Origin: Acrocarpospora pleiomorpha
Lineage (GTDB): Bacteria; Actinomycetota; Actinomycetes; Streptosporangiales; Streptosporangiaceae
Direction of reading: 5' to 3'
DNA length: 46,274 bases
Assembly: GCF_009687885.1 (NCBI RefSeq)
Contig: NZ_BLAF01000079.1
Location: 1 to 46,274 of the forward strand
In this document: positions 15,703 through 23,398 of the stretch, one piece after another
Layout: every line of letters starts with the position of its first letter
Position numbering within the stretch: the first letter of the stretch is position 1
Position numbers and translations under genes: made by a program
Notes under the pieces: generated by a model
The model's input: only the letters and a program-made list of their open reading frames with translations
Database searches by the model: none
What the model was told of the DNA's origin: nothing

Positions 15703-18429
15703 TCAGAGGGCCGTGCAGGTCACCGGGTTGGGGACGTTGTTGGTGCCCGGCGCGGCGGCGTTGAACCCGAACGTTGTTGTCGCGTTCGGGTTGAGGTTGC
15801 CGTTGTAACTCATGTTGTTCACCGTGACGTTCGCCCCGCTTTGGGTGTGAGCGCCGTTCCACAGCGATTGGATCGTCTGGCCGTTCGCGTAGGTCCAGCG
15901 GACCTGCCAGCCGGTGATGGCCACCGTGCCGCTACTGCGGACGGTCACGGTGGCGCTGAAGTTGCCCGGCCACGTGTTCGTGATCGCGTACGTCGCGGTG
16001 CACGCCTTGCCGACGCCCGGGCTGGGGCTGGGGCTAGGCGAGGGGCTGGGGCTAGGCGATGGGGATGGGGACGGGCTGGGCGACGGACTCGGGCTGGGCG
16101 AGGGCGACGGTGACGGCGAAGGCGACGGGGGTGCGCCCGTGCGGTCGCCGTAGATGATGCCGCGGCCGTTGGTGCCCAGGTAGACCCGCCCGTAGGTGCG
16201 CGGGTCACCGGTGATCGCCTCGCCGATGTTGCCGTACTGGTGGGCGTCGTCGTTGATCCGCACCCAGGTGCCGCCCGAGTTGTCCGACCGGTACACGCCG
16301 CGCACATTGTCGATCTTGGCGATGGTGAACAGCGCCGGGTAGCTCTGCCCGGGAGCCGCCCGCCCGAAGCCGACGTTGTCCGCCTCCTGGACGTTCGCCA
16401 GCTTGGTGAAGGACGCGCCCGAGTTGGTGGAGTGCCACAGGCCGTAGGTCGCGCCCGTGCCGCCCGCCAGCCAGATGTCACCCTCGCGTCCGGGCACCGC
16501 CTTGAACCGGCCGGTGGTCGGCAGGCCGGTCGCCGCGGTCGCCGTGAAGGCCGCGCCGCCGTTGGTGCTGACGTAGAACTGGCCGTTGGCGAAGGCGTAG
16601 AACTTCTGCGAGTTCACCCGGTCCGACTCGATCCGCGAGTTGGCCGGCACGCCCGTCGCGGTCTGCCACGAGTTGCCGAACCCGACCGAGTAGACGACCT
16701 GGATGCCGCTGTCGCCCGGAGCCCAGACGAACCTGCTGCCGTCGGCCGACGCGGCCACCGTGCCGCCGTTGTTGACGCCGCCCGGCTCGCCGCCCTGGAA
16801 CCAGTTCGCGCCGCCGTCGGTGGAGAAGGACACATGGCTGTCGTTCGGCCGGTCGGAGTCGGTGAAGTTGCCCGATCTGACCATCACGCTCGGGTTGGTC
16901 TCCGCGTAGTCCAGCGACGTGGTCGAGGTGAAGGTGGGCGCCGTGAACATCATCGGCGGGACCGCGTCCAGGTTGGTGTGCCGGAAACCGCCGATGTCGC
17001 CAAGGCCGCTGACCAGCGGCGCCGCGCCGGACGGCGGGCTGATCAGGTCGAGTACGGCGGTCTCCTCCAGCCCCTTCACCATCGGCCTGATGGTGAACTG
17101 GCCGCCGGTGTCCCAGAGTTTCAGGTCGGTGCTGCCGTAGATGGTCGCGCCGGTGCCGTACATGAATCGGTTGCCGTTGAACGGGTCGATCTCCAGCGAC
17201 TCGACCATCCAGCCCAGCTTGGGCGTGACCTCCGGCGGCTGCGGGTTCGACCCGAAGGTGAGCCACGGCGCCGAGGTGATGTCCATCTTGTAGCGTAAGC
17301 TCCGGTTCGGGTAGGAGGTCCAGTCCCACACCCGGGTCCAGGTCGCGCCGCTGTCGGTGGACCTGAAGAAGATCACGTCCGGCCACCAGGACATCTGGGT
17401 GGACACCATGATGGTGCCCGGGTTCTGCCGGTCGATGGTCAGGCCGCTGTAGCCGAAGTAGTCGTCGGCGCTGCTGGACGGGATCGGGCTGATCTGGGTC
17501 CAGGTGCCGGTGGCGGTGGCGTAGCGCCAGACGTCGCCCTTCGCGCCGTCGTAGGGGCCGCCGGTGTCGCTGGTGGCCAGGTAGAGGTAGCCGTTGACGG
17601 TGTCGAGCACGCCCTTGTGGGCGATGTAGCCGGTCGGCTGCCCGGCCACCCGCTCCCAGCTGGTGCCGCCGTTGGTGGTCCGGTAGACCGTGTTCTGCTT
17701 GTCGGCCACGCCCACGTAGATGGTCTGGGTGGCGTTGCCGGAGGTGCCGGTGCGCTTGTCGAACGTCACCCAGACGACGCCCGGCTGGTGGGTGCCGTAG
17801 CCGTTCGGGTCGCTCGGGTCCGAGGCGTAGTTGCCGGCGTTCGGGAAGGAGGTCACCTTGGCCCAGGTGGCGCCGAAGTCGAGACTCCGCCACAGCCCGT
17901 TGCCGTTGGGCGCGCCCATGTAGAGCGTGCTGTTCCGGTTCGGGTCGACGGCCAGCCGCTCGCCCATGCCGCGGCCCGGCATGTTGCCGCCCATCTTGAA
18001 CGGCAGCGGGGTGACCGACCAGGAGTCACCCTTGTTGGTGGAGCGCAGGATCGCGCCGTTGTTCGGGTCCCAGCTGTTGGTGTACATGCCGACCGCGGCG
18101 TACACACGGTTCGTCTGCACCGGGTCGGTGGCGATGCTGTCGACGCCGTTGTAGCCCCAGTTGGTGAACCCGACCCAGTCCAGCAGCGGCTTCCAGCTCT
18201 GGCCGGCCTGGTCCCAGCGGTACATGCCGCCGATGTCGGTACGCGCGTAGATAAGGTTCTGCTCTGTCTGGTTGAAGACGATGCCCGGCACGAAGCCGCC
18301 ACCGTCGATCCGCACGTTCTTGAAGCTGTACGGGTCGGACGCGGCGGCACCCGCCGGCGCGTTTCGCACGACCACCGTGACCAGGGCCACGGCGACGAGC
18401 GCGAGCATGCTGAGAAGCTTTCTTCGCAT
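15703..18429 (-). CDS. Secreted GH74 xyloglucanase with C-terminal CBM2
   Basis: Protein of 908 aa. It starts at ATG 18429 (MRRKLLSM), with GGGAGA upstream; an open extension to 18462 is less likely. Layout: a Sec signal peptide ending near GAAAS; a GH74 double seven-bladed propeller (about residues 35-765); a Pro-Ser repeat linker of about 40 residues; a CBM2 cellulose-binding module (about 806-908, CTATYAITN to NPVTCTAL, with the flanking Cys pair and exposed Trp residues). Both GH74 catalytic-site motifs are present: YARTDIGGMYRW early and GLGDIGGFRH in the second half, each with its Asp. It would cleave xyloglucan bound to cellulose outside the cell. It stands alone between pta and a divergent nitroreductase; no other plant-wall gene is near. 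Confidence 0.93.
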   Translation of the reverse strand: MRRKLLSMLALVAVALVTVVVRNAPAGAAASDPYSFKNVRIDGGGFVPGIVFNQTEQNLIYARTDIGGMYRWDQAGQSWKPLLDWVGFTNWGYNGVDSIATDPVQTNRVYAAVGMYTNSWDPNNGAILRSTNKGDSWSVTPLPFKMGGNMPGRGMGERLAVDPNRNSTLYMGAPNGNGLWRSLDFGATWAKVTSFPNAGNYASDPSDPNGYGTHQPGVVWVTFDKRTGTSGNATQTIYVGVADKQNTVYRTTNGGTSWERVAGQPTGYIAHKGVLDTVNGYLYLATSDTGGPYDGAKGDVWRYATATGTWTQISPIPSSSADDYFGYSGLTIDRQNPGTIMVSTQMSWWPDVIFFRSTDSGATWTRVWDWTSYPNRSLRYKMDITSAPWLTFGSNPQPPEVTPKLGWMVESLEIDPFNGNRFMYGTGATIYGSTDLKLWDTGGQFTIRPMVKGLEETAVLDLISPPSGAAPLVSGLGDIGGFRHTNLDAVPPMMFTAPTFTSTTSLDYAETNPSVMVRSGNFTDSDRPNDSHVSFSTDGGANWFQGGEPGGVNNGGTVAASADGSRFVWAPGDSGIQVVYSVGFGNSWQTATGVPANSRIESDRVNSQKFYAFANGQFYVSTNGGAAFTATAATGLPTTGRFKAVPGREGDIWLAGGTGATYGLWHSTNSGASFTKLANVQEADNVGFGRAAPGQSYPALFTIAKIDNVRGVYRSDNSGGTWVRINDDAHQYGNIGEAITGDPRTYGRVYLGTNGRGIIYGDRTGAPPSPSPSPSPSPSPSPSPSPSPSPSPSPSPSPSPSPSPGVGKACTATYAITNTWPGNFSATVTVRSSGTVAITGWQVRWTYANGQTIQSLWNGAHTQSGANVTVNNMSYNGNLNPNATTTFGFNAAAPGTNNVPNPVTCTAL

Positions 18430-18547
18430 GGACGGTCTCCCTCGGAAATGGTTAACCGCCATGCACGATCAGGTGGGGACCCTGACCGTCCGCCCAGCGC
18501 GTGCATGGAACTGCCGAGAGATTCACACAGCCGCCAAGCCCCCGTCA

Positions 18548-18561
18548 ATAGTTTGAACTAT
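18548..18561. promoter_or_regulatory. Palindrome ATAGTT-TG-AACTAT upstream of the xyloglucanase gene
   Basis: A perfect 6-2-6 inverted repeat 119 bases upstream of the GH74 start. On the minus strand TTGACG (18548-18543), a possible -35 hexamer for the GH74 gene, abuts it directly. The placement fits a repressor or activator site for the xyloglucanase gene. The palindrome is seen; the function is inferred. Confidence 0.45.
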
Positions 18562-18574
18562 AAACGAACTCAGG

Positions 18575-18593
18575 CGTCTCAGCTTGTGAGACG
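18575..18593. promoter_or_regulatory. Inverted repeat CGTCTCA-N5-TGAGACG between divergent genes
   Basis: Perfect 7-bp arms around GCTTG, 81 bases upstream of the nitroreductase start and 14 bases beyond the ATAGTT palindrome. Its symmetry and 12-bp centre spacing are typical of a dimeric regulator site such as TetR/MarR/LacI. No regulator gene is adjacent, so the binding protein is unknown; it might instead be an RNA hairpin in the leader of the plus-strand gene. Confidence 0.4.
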
Positions 18594-18673
18594 TACGCTT
18601 GCCAGGCACGCTTTTACCTGGAAGATCCGGTAGCTGACACATGATGGCAGGATTTCTGGTGATTATTTCGGTC

Positions 18674-19084
18674 ATGGACGATATGCGCGTGATCAATACA
18701 CGGACCATCGAGGACTTCCGGGCCGCCAGGGGCGGCGGCTCCTTCGCCGGCCGCCAACTCCTCCTGCTCACCACCCGCGGCCGCGTCACCGGCCGCCCGC
18801 ACACCACTCCGATGATGTACGTCCTCGACGGCGACCACCTGGTGGTCCTCGCCTCGAACGCGGGCGCCACCGAGCCCCCGGAGTGGTACCGCAACCTGCT
18901 GGCCCAGCCCACGGTCACCGTCGAGGCGGGCGCGGAGGTCTACATCGCCACCGCCCGCCCGGCCGAGGGCGAGGAGCGCGCCCGGCTCTGGCGGTCGATC
19001 ACCGAGCAGTACCCGTTCTTCCTCGAACACGAGCAGAAGGCGGGCCGGACGATCCCGATCGTCACCCTGGCCCGGGTGAGCTGA
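18674..19084 (+). CDS. Deazaflavin (F420)-dependent nitroreductase family protein
   Basis: Protein of 136 aa from ATG 18674 (MDDMRV); an in-frame ATG at 18641 would add 11 residues, and neither start has a clear ribosome-binding site. It has the split-barrel DDN/DUF385 signature: LLLTTRGRVTGRPHTTPMMYV, then LVVLASNAGA, EPPEWYRNLLAQPTVTVEAG and the C-terminal PFFLEHEQKAGRTIPIVTL. Family members use F420H2 to reduce quinones, enones or nitro groups. The next gene starts 10 bases downstream, so they are probably cotranscribed. Confidence 0.85.
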   Translation: MDDMRVINTRTIEDFRAARGGGSFAGRQLLLLTTRGRVTGRPHTTPMMYVLDGDHLVVLASNAGATEPPEWYRNLLAQPTVTVEAGAEVYIATARPAEGEERARLWRSITEQYPFFLEHEQKAGRTIPIVTLARVS

Positions 19085-19094
19085 GCTGGAGATC

Positions 19095-19988
19095 GTGGTG
19101 CCGGCCGCGCTGGCGGCCCTGCATGTCCGCTACGAGCGGGACGCGGGGCCCGCGTGGACTGCCTCGCTGCCTGGCTTGGCCGAGCGGATGCTTGAGCGCT
19201 GGGGACTGCGGGTGGACGGGGGCGCGATGCACGGGGTCATCACGCTCGTGCTCCCTGTCCTGCGGGCCGATGGGAGTCCGGCGGCGCTCAAGCTCCAGCC
19301 GGTCACCGAGGAGACCAGGGGTGAAGGGCCGGTGTTGCGGGCGTGGGCGGGAGACGGCGCGGTGCTGCTGCTCGACGAGGATCCGGCCAGCGGGTCGCTG
19401 CTGCTTGAGCGGCTCGATGGGGGGAGGTCGCTGGAGAGCCTGCCGGATTCGTGGGAGGCGCTCGAGATCCTGACCGGGTTGCTGGCTCGGCTCGTTTCCG
19501 TGCCCGCGCCTGCGGGGTTGCGGAGTCTGGGCGATATCGCCGCCGGCATGCTGGCCGCCGTGCCGGAGGCGGTGGTCGGGGCCGATGATCGGCGGTGGCT
19601 GGACATGCTTGCGGGAGCCGTACGGGAAGTGGCCGGGGAGCCCGGTGATCGGCTCCTGCACTGGGATCTGCACTACGGGAACGTGCTGGCCGGGCAGCGC
19701 GAGCCGTGGCTGGCGATCGACCCGAAACCACTGGCCGGGGATCCTGGATTCGAACTATTGCCCGCGCTACACAACCGCTGGGACGACGTGCAAGCCACCG
19801 GAAATATCCGGATATCCGTGCTGAAACGGTTTAATCTCATGACCGAGATGCTGGGTCTGGATCGGGGACGTGCGGTCGGCTGGACGCTCGGCCGCATTCT
19901 CCAGGACGCCCTCTGGGACATCGAAGACGGAAACCCGGCCAAGGACCCGACCCATCTCGCCATCGCCGACGCTCTCCTTTCCCGCTGA
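19095..19988 (+). CDS. Aminoglycoside O-phosphotransferase, APH(6)/hydroxyurea kinase family
   Basis: Protein of 297 aa, GTG start at 19095 (or 19098) with GGAG just upstream. It shows the APH_6_hur fold: an N-lobe with AALKLQPV (the nucleotide-site Lys), LLLERLDGGRSL, then a catalytic loop LHWDLHYGNVL and the metal-binding segment AIDPKPLAGDPGFELLPAL. The DPKP variant of the DFG-like motif is typical of streptomycin-6-kinase relatives. It could phosphorylate streptomycin or a related small molecule. Many such chromosomal genes confer no known resistance, so the substrate should be left open. Confidence 0.85.
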   Translation: MVPAALAALHVRYERDAGPAWTASLPGLAERMLERWGLRVDGGAMHGVITLVLPVLRADGSPAALKLQPVTEETRGEGPVLRAWAGDGAVLLLDEDPASGSLLLERLDGGRSLESLPDSWEALEILTGLLARLVSVPAPAGLRSLGDIAAGMLAAVPEAVVGADDRRWLDMLAGAVREVAGEPGDRLLHWDLHYGNVLAGQREPWLAIDPKPLAGDPGFELLPALHNRWDDVQATGNIRISVLKRFNLMTEMLGLDRGRAVGWTLGRILQDALWDIEDGNPAKDPTHLAIADALLSR

Positions 19989-20293
19989 CTCCAACCTGTG
20001 CTTCTGGGTTGCCCCAGCGCCGAACGATCGGAGGACGTTGGCCGCCCCCGCGTGGAACTCCATGGTGGTGAAGTGGCGCTCCTGCCGTGCATTCGCGGAC
20101 GAGCGCAGACAGATGTTCGCGGCCGTGCTGACGACGCTCAGCGTGGGCGTGACCAACGAGTCCATCGCCGGATCCTCCCTCTCCCCCGGAATCCCCGAAC
20201 CATCATCAGCAGCGCCCGAACGACACGCTTGGCCTATATTCTCGGCGCCACGATGACCGGCCCACCCGACTCCGCAGCCCCGGCGGTCCGGTC
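19989..20293. other. Noncoding stretch without a recognised gene
   Basis: This 305-base gap holds only short frames in several phases, none with family similarity I recognise. TATATT at 20235-20240 could be a -10 element for the exporter at 20294, but no good -35 was found at the right distance. Confidence 0.4.
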
Positions 20294-21055
20294 ATGACCG
20301 GCCTCGGCACCATCGCACTACTGGCCGGCGCAGGGCTACTCGCCGGGGTGGTCGGCACCGCGGGCGGCATCACCTCCTTGATCTCCTATCCCGCCCTTCT
20401 CGCGGTGGGTCTTCCCGCCCTGTCGGCGAACGTGGCCAACATCGTCGCCCTCGTCGCATGCTGGCCCGGCTCGGCCCTCGCCTCTCAGCCCGAGCTGGTC
20501 GGCCACGGACCATGGCTGCGCCGGTGGGTGCCGCTGTCGGCCCTGGGCGGGGCGGCGGGCTCGCTGCTGCTCCTATCCACACCGCCGGGCGTCTTCGCCG
20601 GCGTCGTGCCGTTCCTGGTGGCCGCCGGTTCGCTGGCCCTGCTCGCCCAGCCCCGGCTTGCCGCCCGGCACCGGCGCGGCCATCCGGCAGGAGCGGGCGG
20701 TGTGGTCCTTCCGCTGGGACTGATCGCGATGTCGGTGTACAACGGCTACTTCGGTGCCGGGTCCGGCGTGATGATCCTCGCCCTCCTCCTGATCACCTCC
20801 GAGCCCCGTCTGGCCACCGCCAATGCCCTGAAGAACATGGTCATCGGCGCCGGGACGCTCATCTCCGCCGCCGCCTTCGCCGCTTTCGGCCCCGTCGACT
20901 GGACGGCCGTCGCGCCGCTAGGACTGGGCATGTTCGTCGGCTCCACGCTCGGCCCCCGCATCGCACGCCGCCTACCGGCCACTCTGCTCCGCTGGCTGGT
21001 AGTCCTGATCGGCATTGGTCTGGCAATCCAGCTATGGATCAACCCAAACGGCTGA
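20294..21055 (+). CDS. TauE/SafE-family sulfite/anion exporter, membrane protein
   Basis: Protein of 253 aa with about eight hydrophobic spans. It carries the two internally repeated TauE/SafE elements: LAGVVGTAGGITSLISYPALL near the N-terminus and YNGYFGAGSGVMILALLL in the middle. LATANALKNMVIGAG after the second is also typical. Family members move sulfite, sulfoacetate or other organosulfonates outward, though most are uncharacterised. It stands alone, so no substrate can be inferred from neighbours. Confidence 0.88.
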   Translation: MTGLGTIALLAGAGLLAGVVGTAGGITSLISYPALLAVGLPALSANVANIVALVACWPGSALASQPELVGHGPWLRRWVPLSALGGAAGSLLLLSTPPGVFAGVVPFLVAAGSLALLAQPRLAARHRRGHPAGAGGVVLPLGLIAMSVYNGYFGAGSGVMILALLLITSEPRLATANALKNMVIGAGTLISAAAFAAFGPVDWTAVAPLGLGMFVGSTLGPRIARRLPATLLRWLVVLIGIGLAIQLWINPNG

Positions 21056-21367
21056 TCACCTCCACGAGGCCGATGGGCAGAGCAACGGCGCCCGACCGTC
21101 AACTGCCCACCTGACCTGGCGTCTTGGGCGATCACCAAGGCTTGGATACGTGCCCATCAGCGTCCAGGCCATATCGGAGAATGTCCCACCCCCGTTGCTC
21201 CTTTCGCGCTGAATCCGTTTGCGCTGACTCAGATCGCGCTGATCGGGCGACCTGCAGATGCCCTGGCTCCATCGCGCACCTCTCGCTGCGATCTCCGGCA
21301 GAGATGAGGGCTGTTTTCTATGGGTTTGTCCCGTTAAGGTGACCTCCACGGATCCGTGGGAGGAAAT
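21056..21367. other. Intergenic stretch with three GCGCTGA repeats at 15-base period
   Basis: No convincing gene is seen between the exporter and the channel. GCGCTGA occurs at 21206, 21221 and 21236, exactly 15 bases apart, with unlike sequence between copies. GGGAGGAA at 21358 is the ribosome-binding site for the next gene. Confidence 0.4.
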
Positions 21368-22396
21368 GTGCCGGTCTTCGTGGCGCGTCTGCTCAGCCGG
21401 ATCACGCTGCTGGGCAGCTGGTGGACGCCCGTACTGGTACTGACCGTGGTGTTCGTGACCAGCTGGCCGCTGATGGCCCTGGCCGAGCCCGCGGGAAGCG
21501 CGATCGTCGAGCCGGGCAATTTCTGGTGGTATTTCGTGGTGACCTCGGCCACGGTCGGCTATGGGGACCTCTATCCGGAATCAGCCGCCGGACACGTCGT
21601 CGGGGCGTACGTGATCGTGGGCGGGATCGCCACGCTGACCACGGTATTCACCCGGCTGGCCACCCGCCTGGAGCAGGCCAAGGGACGCAGGATGCAAGGA
21701 GCCATCACGGTGGATACATCCGGTCATATCGTGCTGCTCGGCTACACGCCCGGGCGGACCGAGCACATCGTGGACGAACTCATGGCCGATGGCACAACCC
21801 GGGTCGTGCTCTGCGCCTGGGACGAGGTCGGCGCGCACCCGATGCCCGACCGGGATGTGGAGTTCGTCCGGGGCGACCTGACCGACGCGGGAGTGCTCCA
21901 GCGCGCCGGCGTCCACCGGGCGTACAGCGTGCTGGTAGACGCCCGCGACGACAACGAGGCCCTGACCGTGGCGATCACCGCCGACCACGTCGCGACGGAC
22001 GCCCACCTGGTCGTCGCCCTCCGCGACATCGCCCGCGTCCGCCACCTCCGCTACGTCGACGAGAACCTCCGCTGCGTCCAGTGGCACACCCCCCACATGA
22101 TCACCGAAGAACTCAAGGACCCAGGCATCACCGAGATCTACACCCAGCTGATGACCCACGGCGGCGCCGACACCTATTCAGTACGCCTACCGGAATCCCT
22201 CGGCCCGATCTCGGTGGACAAATGCCAGACCACCCTCGGCAGACAACATGGCGCAACCCTCCTCGCCGCCCACACCGGCGAACACCTCCTGGTCAACCCC
22301 AGCTGGCAGGCCGAACTCCCACCCGGAGCCGTGCTGTACTACGTCGGCTCCCACCGACTGACCCCAGAACAGGTCGCCGAAACCCTCCGGACCTAG
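21368..22396 (+). CDS. Two-TM potassium channel with cytoplasmic TrkA-N (RCK) domain
   Basis: Protein of 342 aa from GTG 21368, chosen because GGGAGGAA ends three bases upstream; an in-frame GTG at 21356 would add four residues. An N-terminal hydrophobic helix precedes the pore loop with selectivity filter TVGYGD, then a second helix and the RCK domain (GHIVLLGYTPGRTEHIVDEL, with FVRGDLTDAGVLQRAGV and VDARDDNEALTVAITA). A C-terminal TrkA-C-like part follows (SLGPISVDKCQTTLG to the end). This is the MthK/Kch layout: a ligand-gated K+ channel or efflux device in the plasma membrane. The filter is intact. Confidence 0.9.
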   Translation: MPVFVARLLSRITLLGSWWTPVLVLTVVFVTSWPLMALAEPAGSAIVEPGNFWWYFVVTSATVGYGDLYPESAAGHVVGAYVIVGGIATLTTVFTRLATRLEQAKGRRMQGAITVDTSGHIVLLGYTPGRTEHIVDELMADGTTRVVLCAWDEVGAHPMPDRDVEFVRGDLTDAGVLQRAGVHRAYSVLVDARDDNEALTVAITADHVATDAHLVVALRDIARVRHLRYVDENLRCVQWHTPHMITEELKDPGITEIYTQLMTHGGADTYSVRLPESLGPISVDKCQTTLGRQHGATLLAAHTGEHLLVNPSWQAELPPGAVLYYVGSHRLTPEQVAETLRT

Positions 22397-22630
22397 CCTT
22401 CTCTTCGACAGCTCCAGGTCACACACTGGCCAGCTCGCAGGGGACGTCGCGGTATCAGACGACGCCCCTGCGGGGGGTAGTCAGATCAGGCAGTGGGTGA
22501 CAGCTGGCTGTAGAACTGTGCGCCTGGCCGAGTAGCAGGCGAGTCCGCCAGCGCGCCCCGCAACACGTACTCAACTCCTCACGGGTTCACCGCTTGGAGG
22601 TCTCCATCTCGCCACCCGCACGCCCGATCA

Positions 22631-23398
22631 TCATGCCGCATCTGTCTCCTCCCCTGATGGTCGGAGCTCGCGCACGCCACACAACACCCCACAAGGCCAT
22701 GAGCTAGGCGGATGTAATTGTCGACAAGCGCAGGGCTGCGTTGCGATGTCCGGGGGCCGTTGCTGCCGGGCTTGGTGCGGCCGGTGCCCGTTGTAGTGGA
22801 TCAGGTATTCGTGCAGCACGCGGGCCAGATGGCGTTCGCTGAGGATCTGGATCCGGTCCAGGAGTTCGCGGCGTAGGGCTCCGATGACCCGCTCGCACAT
22901 AGTCACACGCGATGATCCGTGGCTTGAGCGGTAAGGAACTACCGCCAGGTCGGCCCGGCGGGGCGGCGACTCGATAACGGCAGCGTGCAGGATCTCCCAC
23001 ACCGTGGAGGCCGCGATCGGGTAACCCAGGCGAGCCAACTCGCCGTGGATTTTCCTGTGCCCCAGGTCGGGTTCTCCCGCGCCATCCGCACTATCCCGGG
23101 CTCCGCCTGTCCGTGAAGGACCACTTACGCGCCACGAGGTGACGATGCCAACGCAAGATCGTCGCCGACGCGACCGGGAACACCTCCTCTCACCGGCCGC
23201 GGTGGATCAGCCGAGATAATGCCGCCAGCCAGAGCCGGTCGGCGTGACCCCACCGCGGCCGGCCACCAAGTTGACGGTGGAGCCCCTGGTTCTCGTGACG
23301 GAGCACCAGCAGCCCGTCCTCCTTGGACAGATCAGCGTGGACCAGCACCGCATCGTCAGGTAGACCAGCGACAACAACACCCCGCGATGGGTCACCAT
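22631..23398 (-). pseudogene. Decayed integrase-type (IS481/IS3-like) transposase
   Basis: Pieces of one transposase can be read on the minus strand in different frames, in the correct order. They are LVLRHENQGLHRQLGGRP with DRLWLAALSRLI (about 23210-23320), RWHRHLVARKW, MARENPTWG then after a one-base shift HRKIHGELARLGYPIAASTVWEIL (about 22985-23090), GPTWR and IIACDY, and finally IGALRRELLDRIQIL with HLARVLHEYLIHYNGHRPHQ. Several frameshifts, and loss of about 100 residues of the DDE core between IIACDY and the C-terminal part, show it is dead. Family placement comes from the HENAVLRRQ-like and GELARLG-STVWEIL patterns. Terminal repeats were not identified. Confidence 0.8.

Noticed and set aside
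13615..16113. 832-codon open frame antisense to pta and the xyloglucanase
   Set aside because: Gly/Asp/Val-rich composition mirrors the opposite-strand codon bias; pta and GH74 on the other strand have complete family motifs.
16016..16135. Tandem short repeats (GGGCTGGGGCT-like)
   Set aside because: Considered as a minisatellite or CRISPR-like array, but they encode the Pro-Ser linker of the xyloglucanase in frame.
15703..18429. Xyloglucanase as part of a polysaccharide utilisation locus with the sugar operon of region 1
   Set aside because: They are separated by about 6.7 kb of unrelated genes on both strands and share no visible operator motif.
19095..19988. Aminoglycoside phosphotransferase as sign of an antibiotic cluster
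   Set aside because: No biosynthetic genes nearby; such kinases are common lone genes in actinobacteria.
19998..20297. Short frames on both strands between the APH-type kinase and the exporter
   Set aside because: One minus-strand frame near 20165 looks superficially protein-like, but I see no family motif, start signal or conserved pattern.
22440..22500. GC-rich hairpin-like sequence after the potassium channel gene
   Set aside because: Only a short imperfect stem (CCCCTGCGGGG) is seen, too weak to call a terminator.
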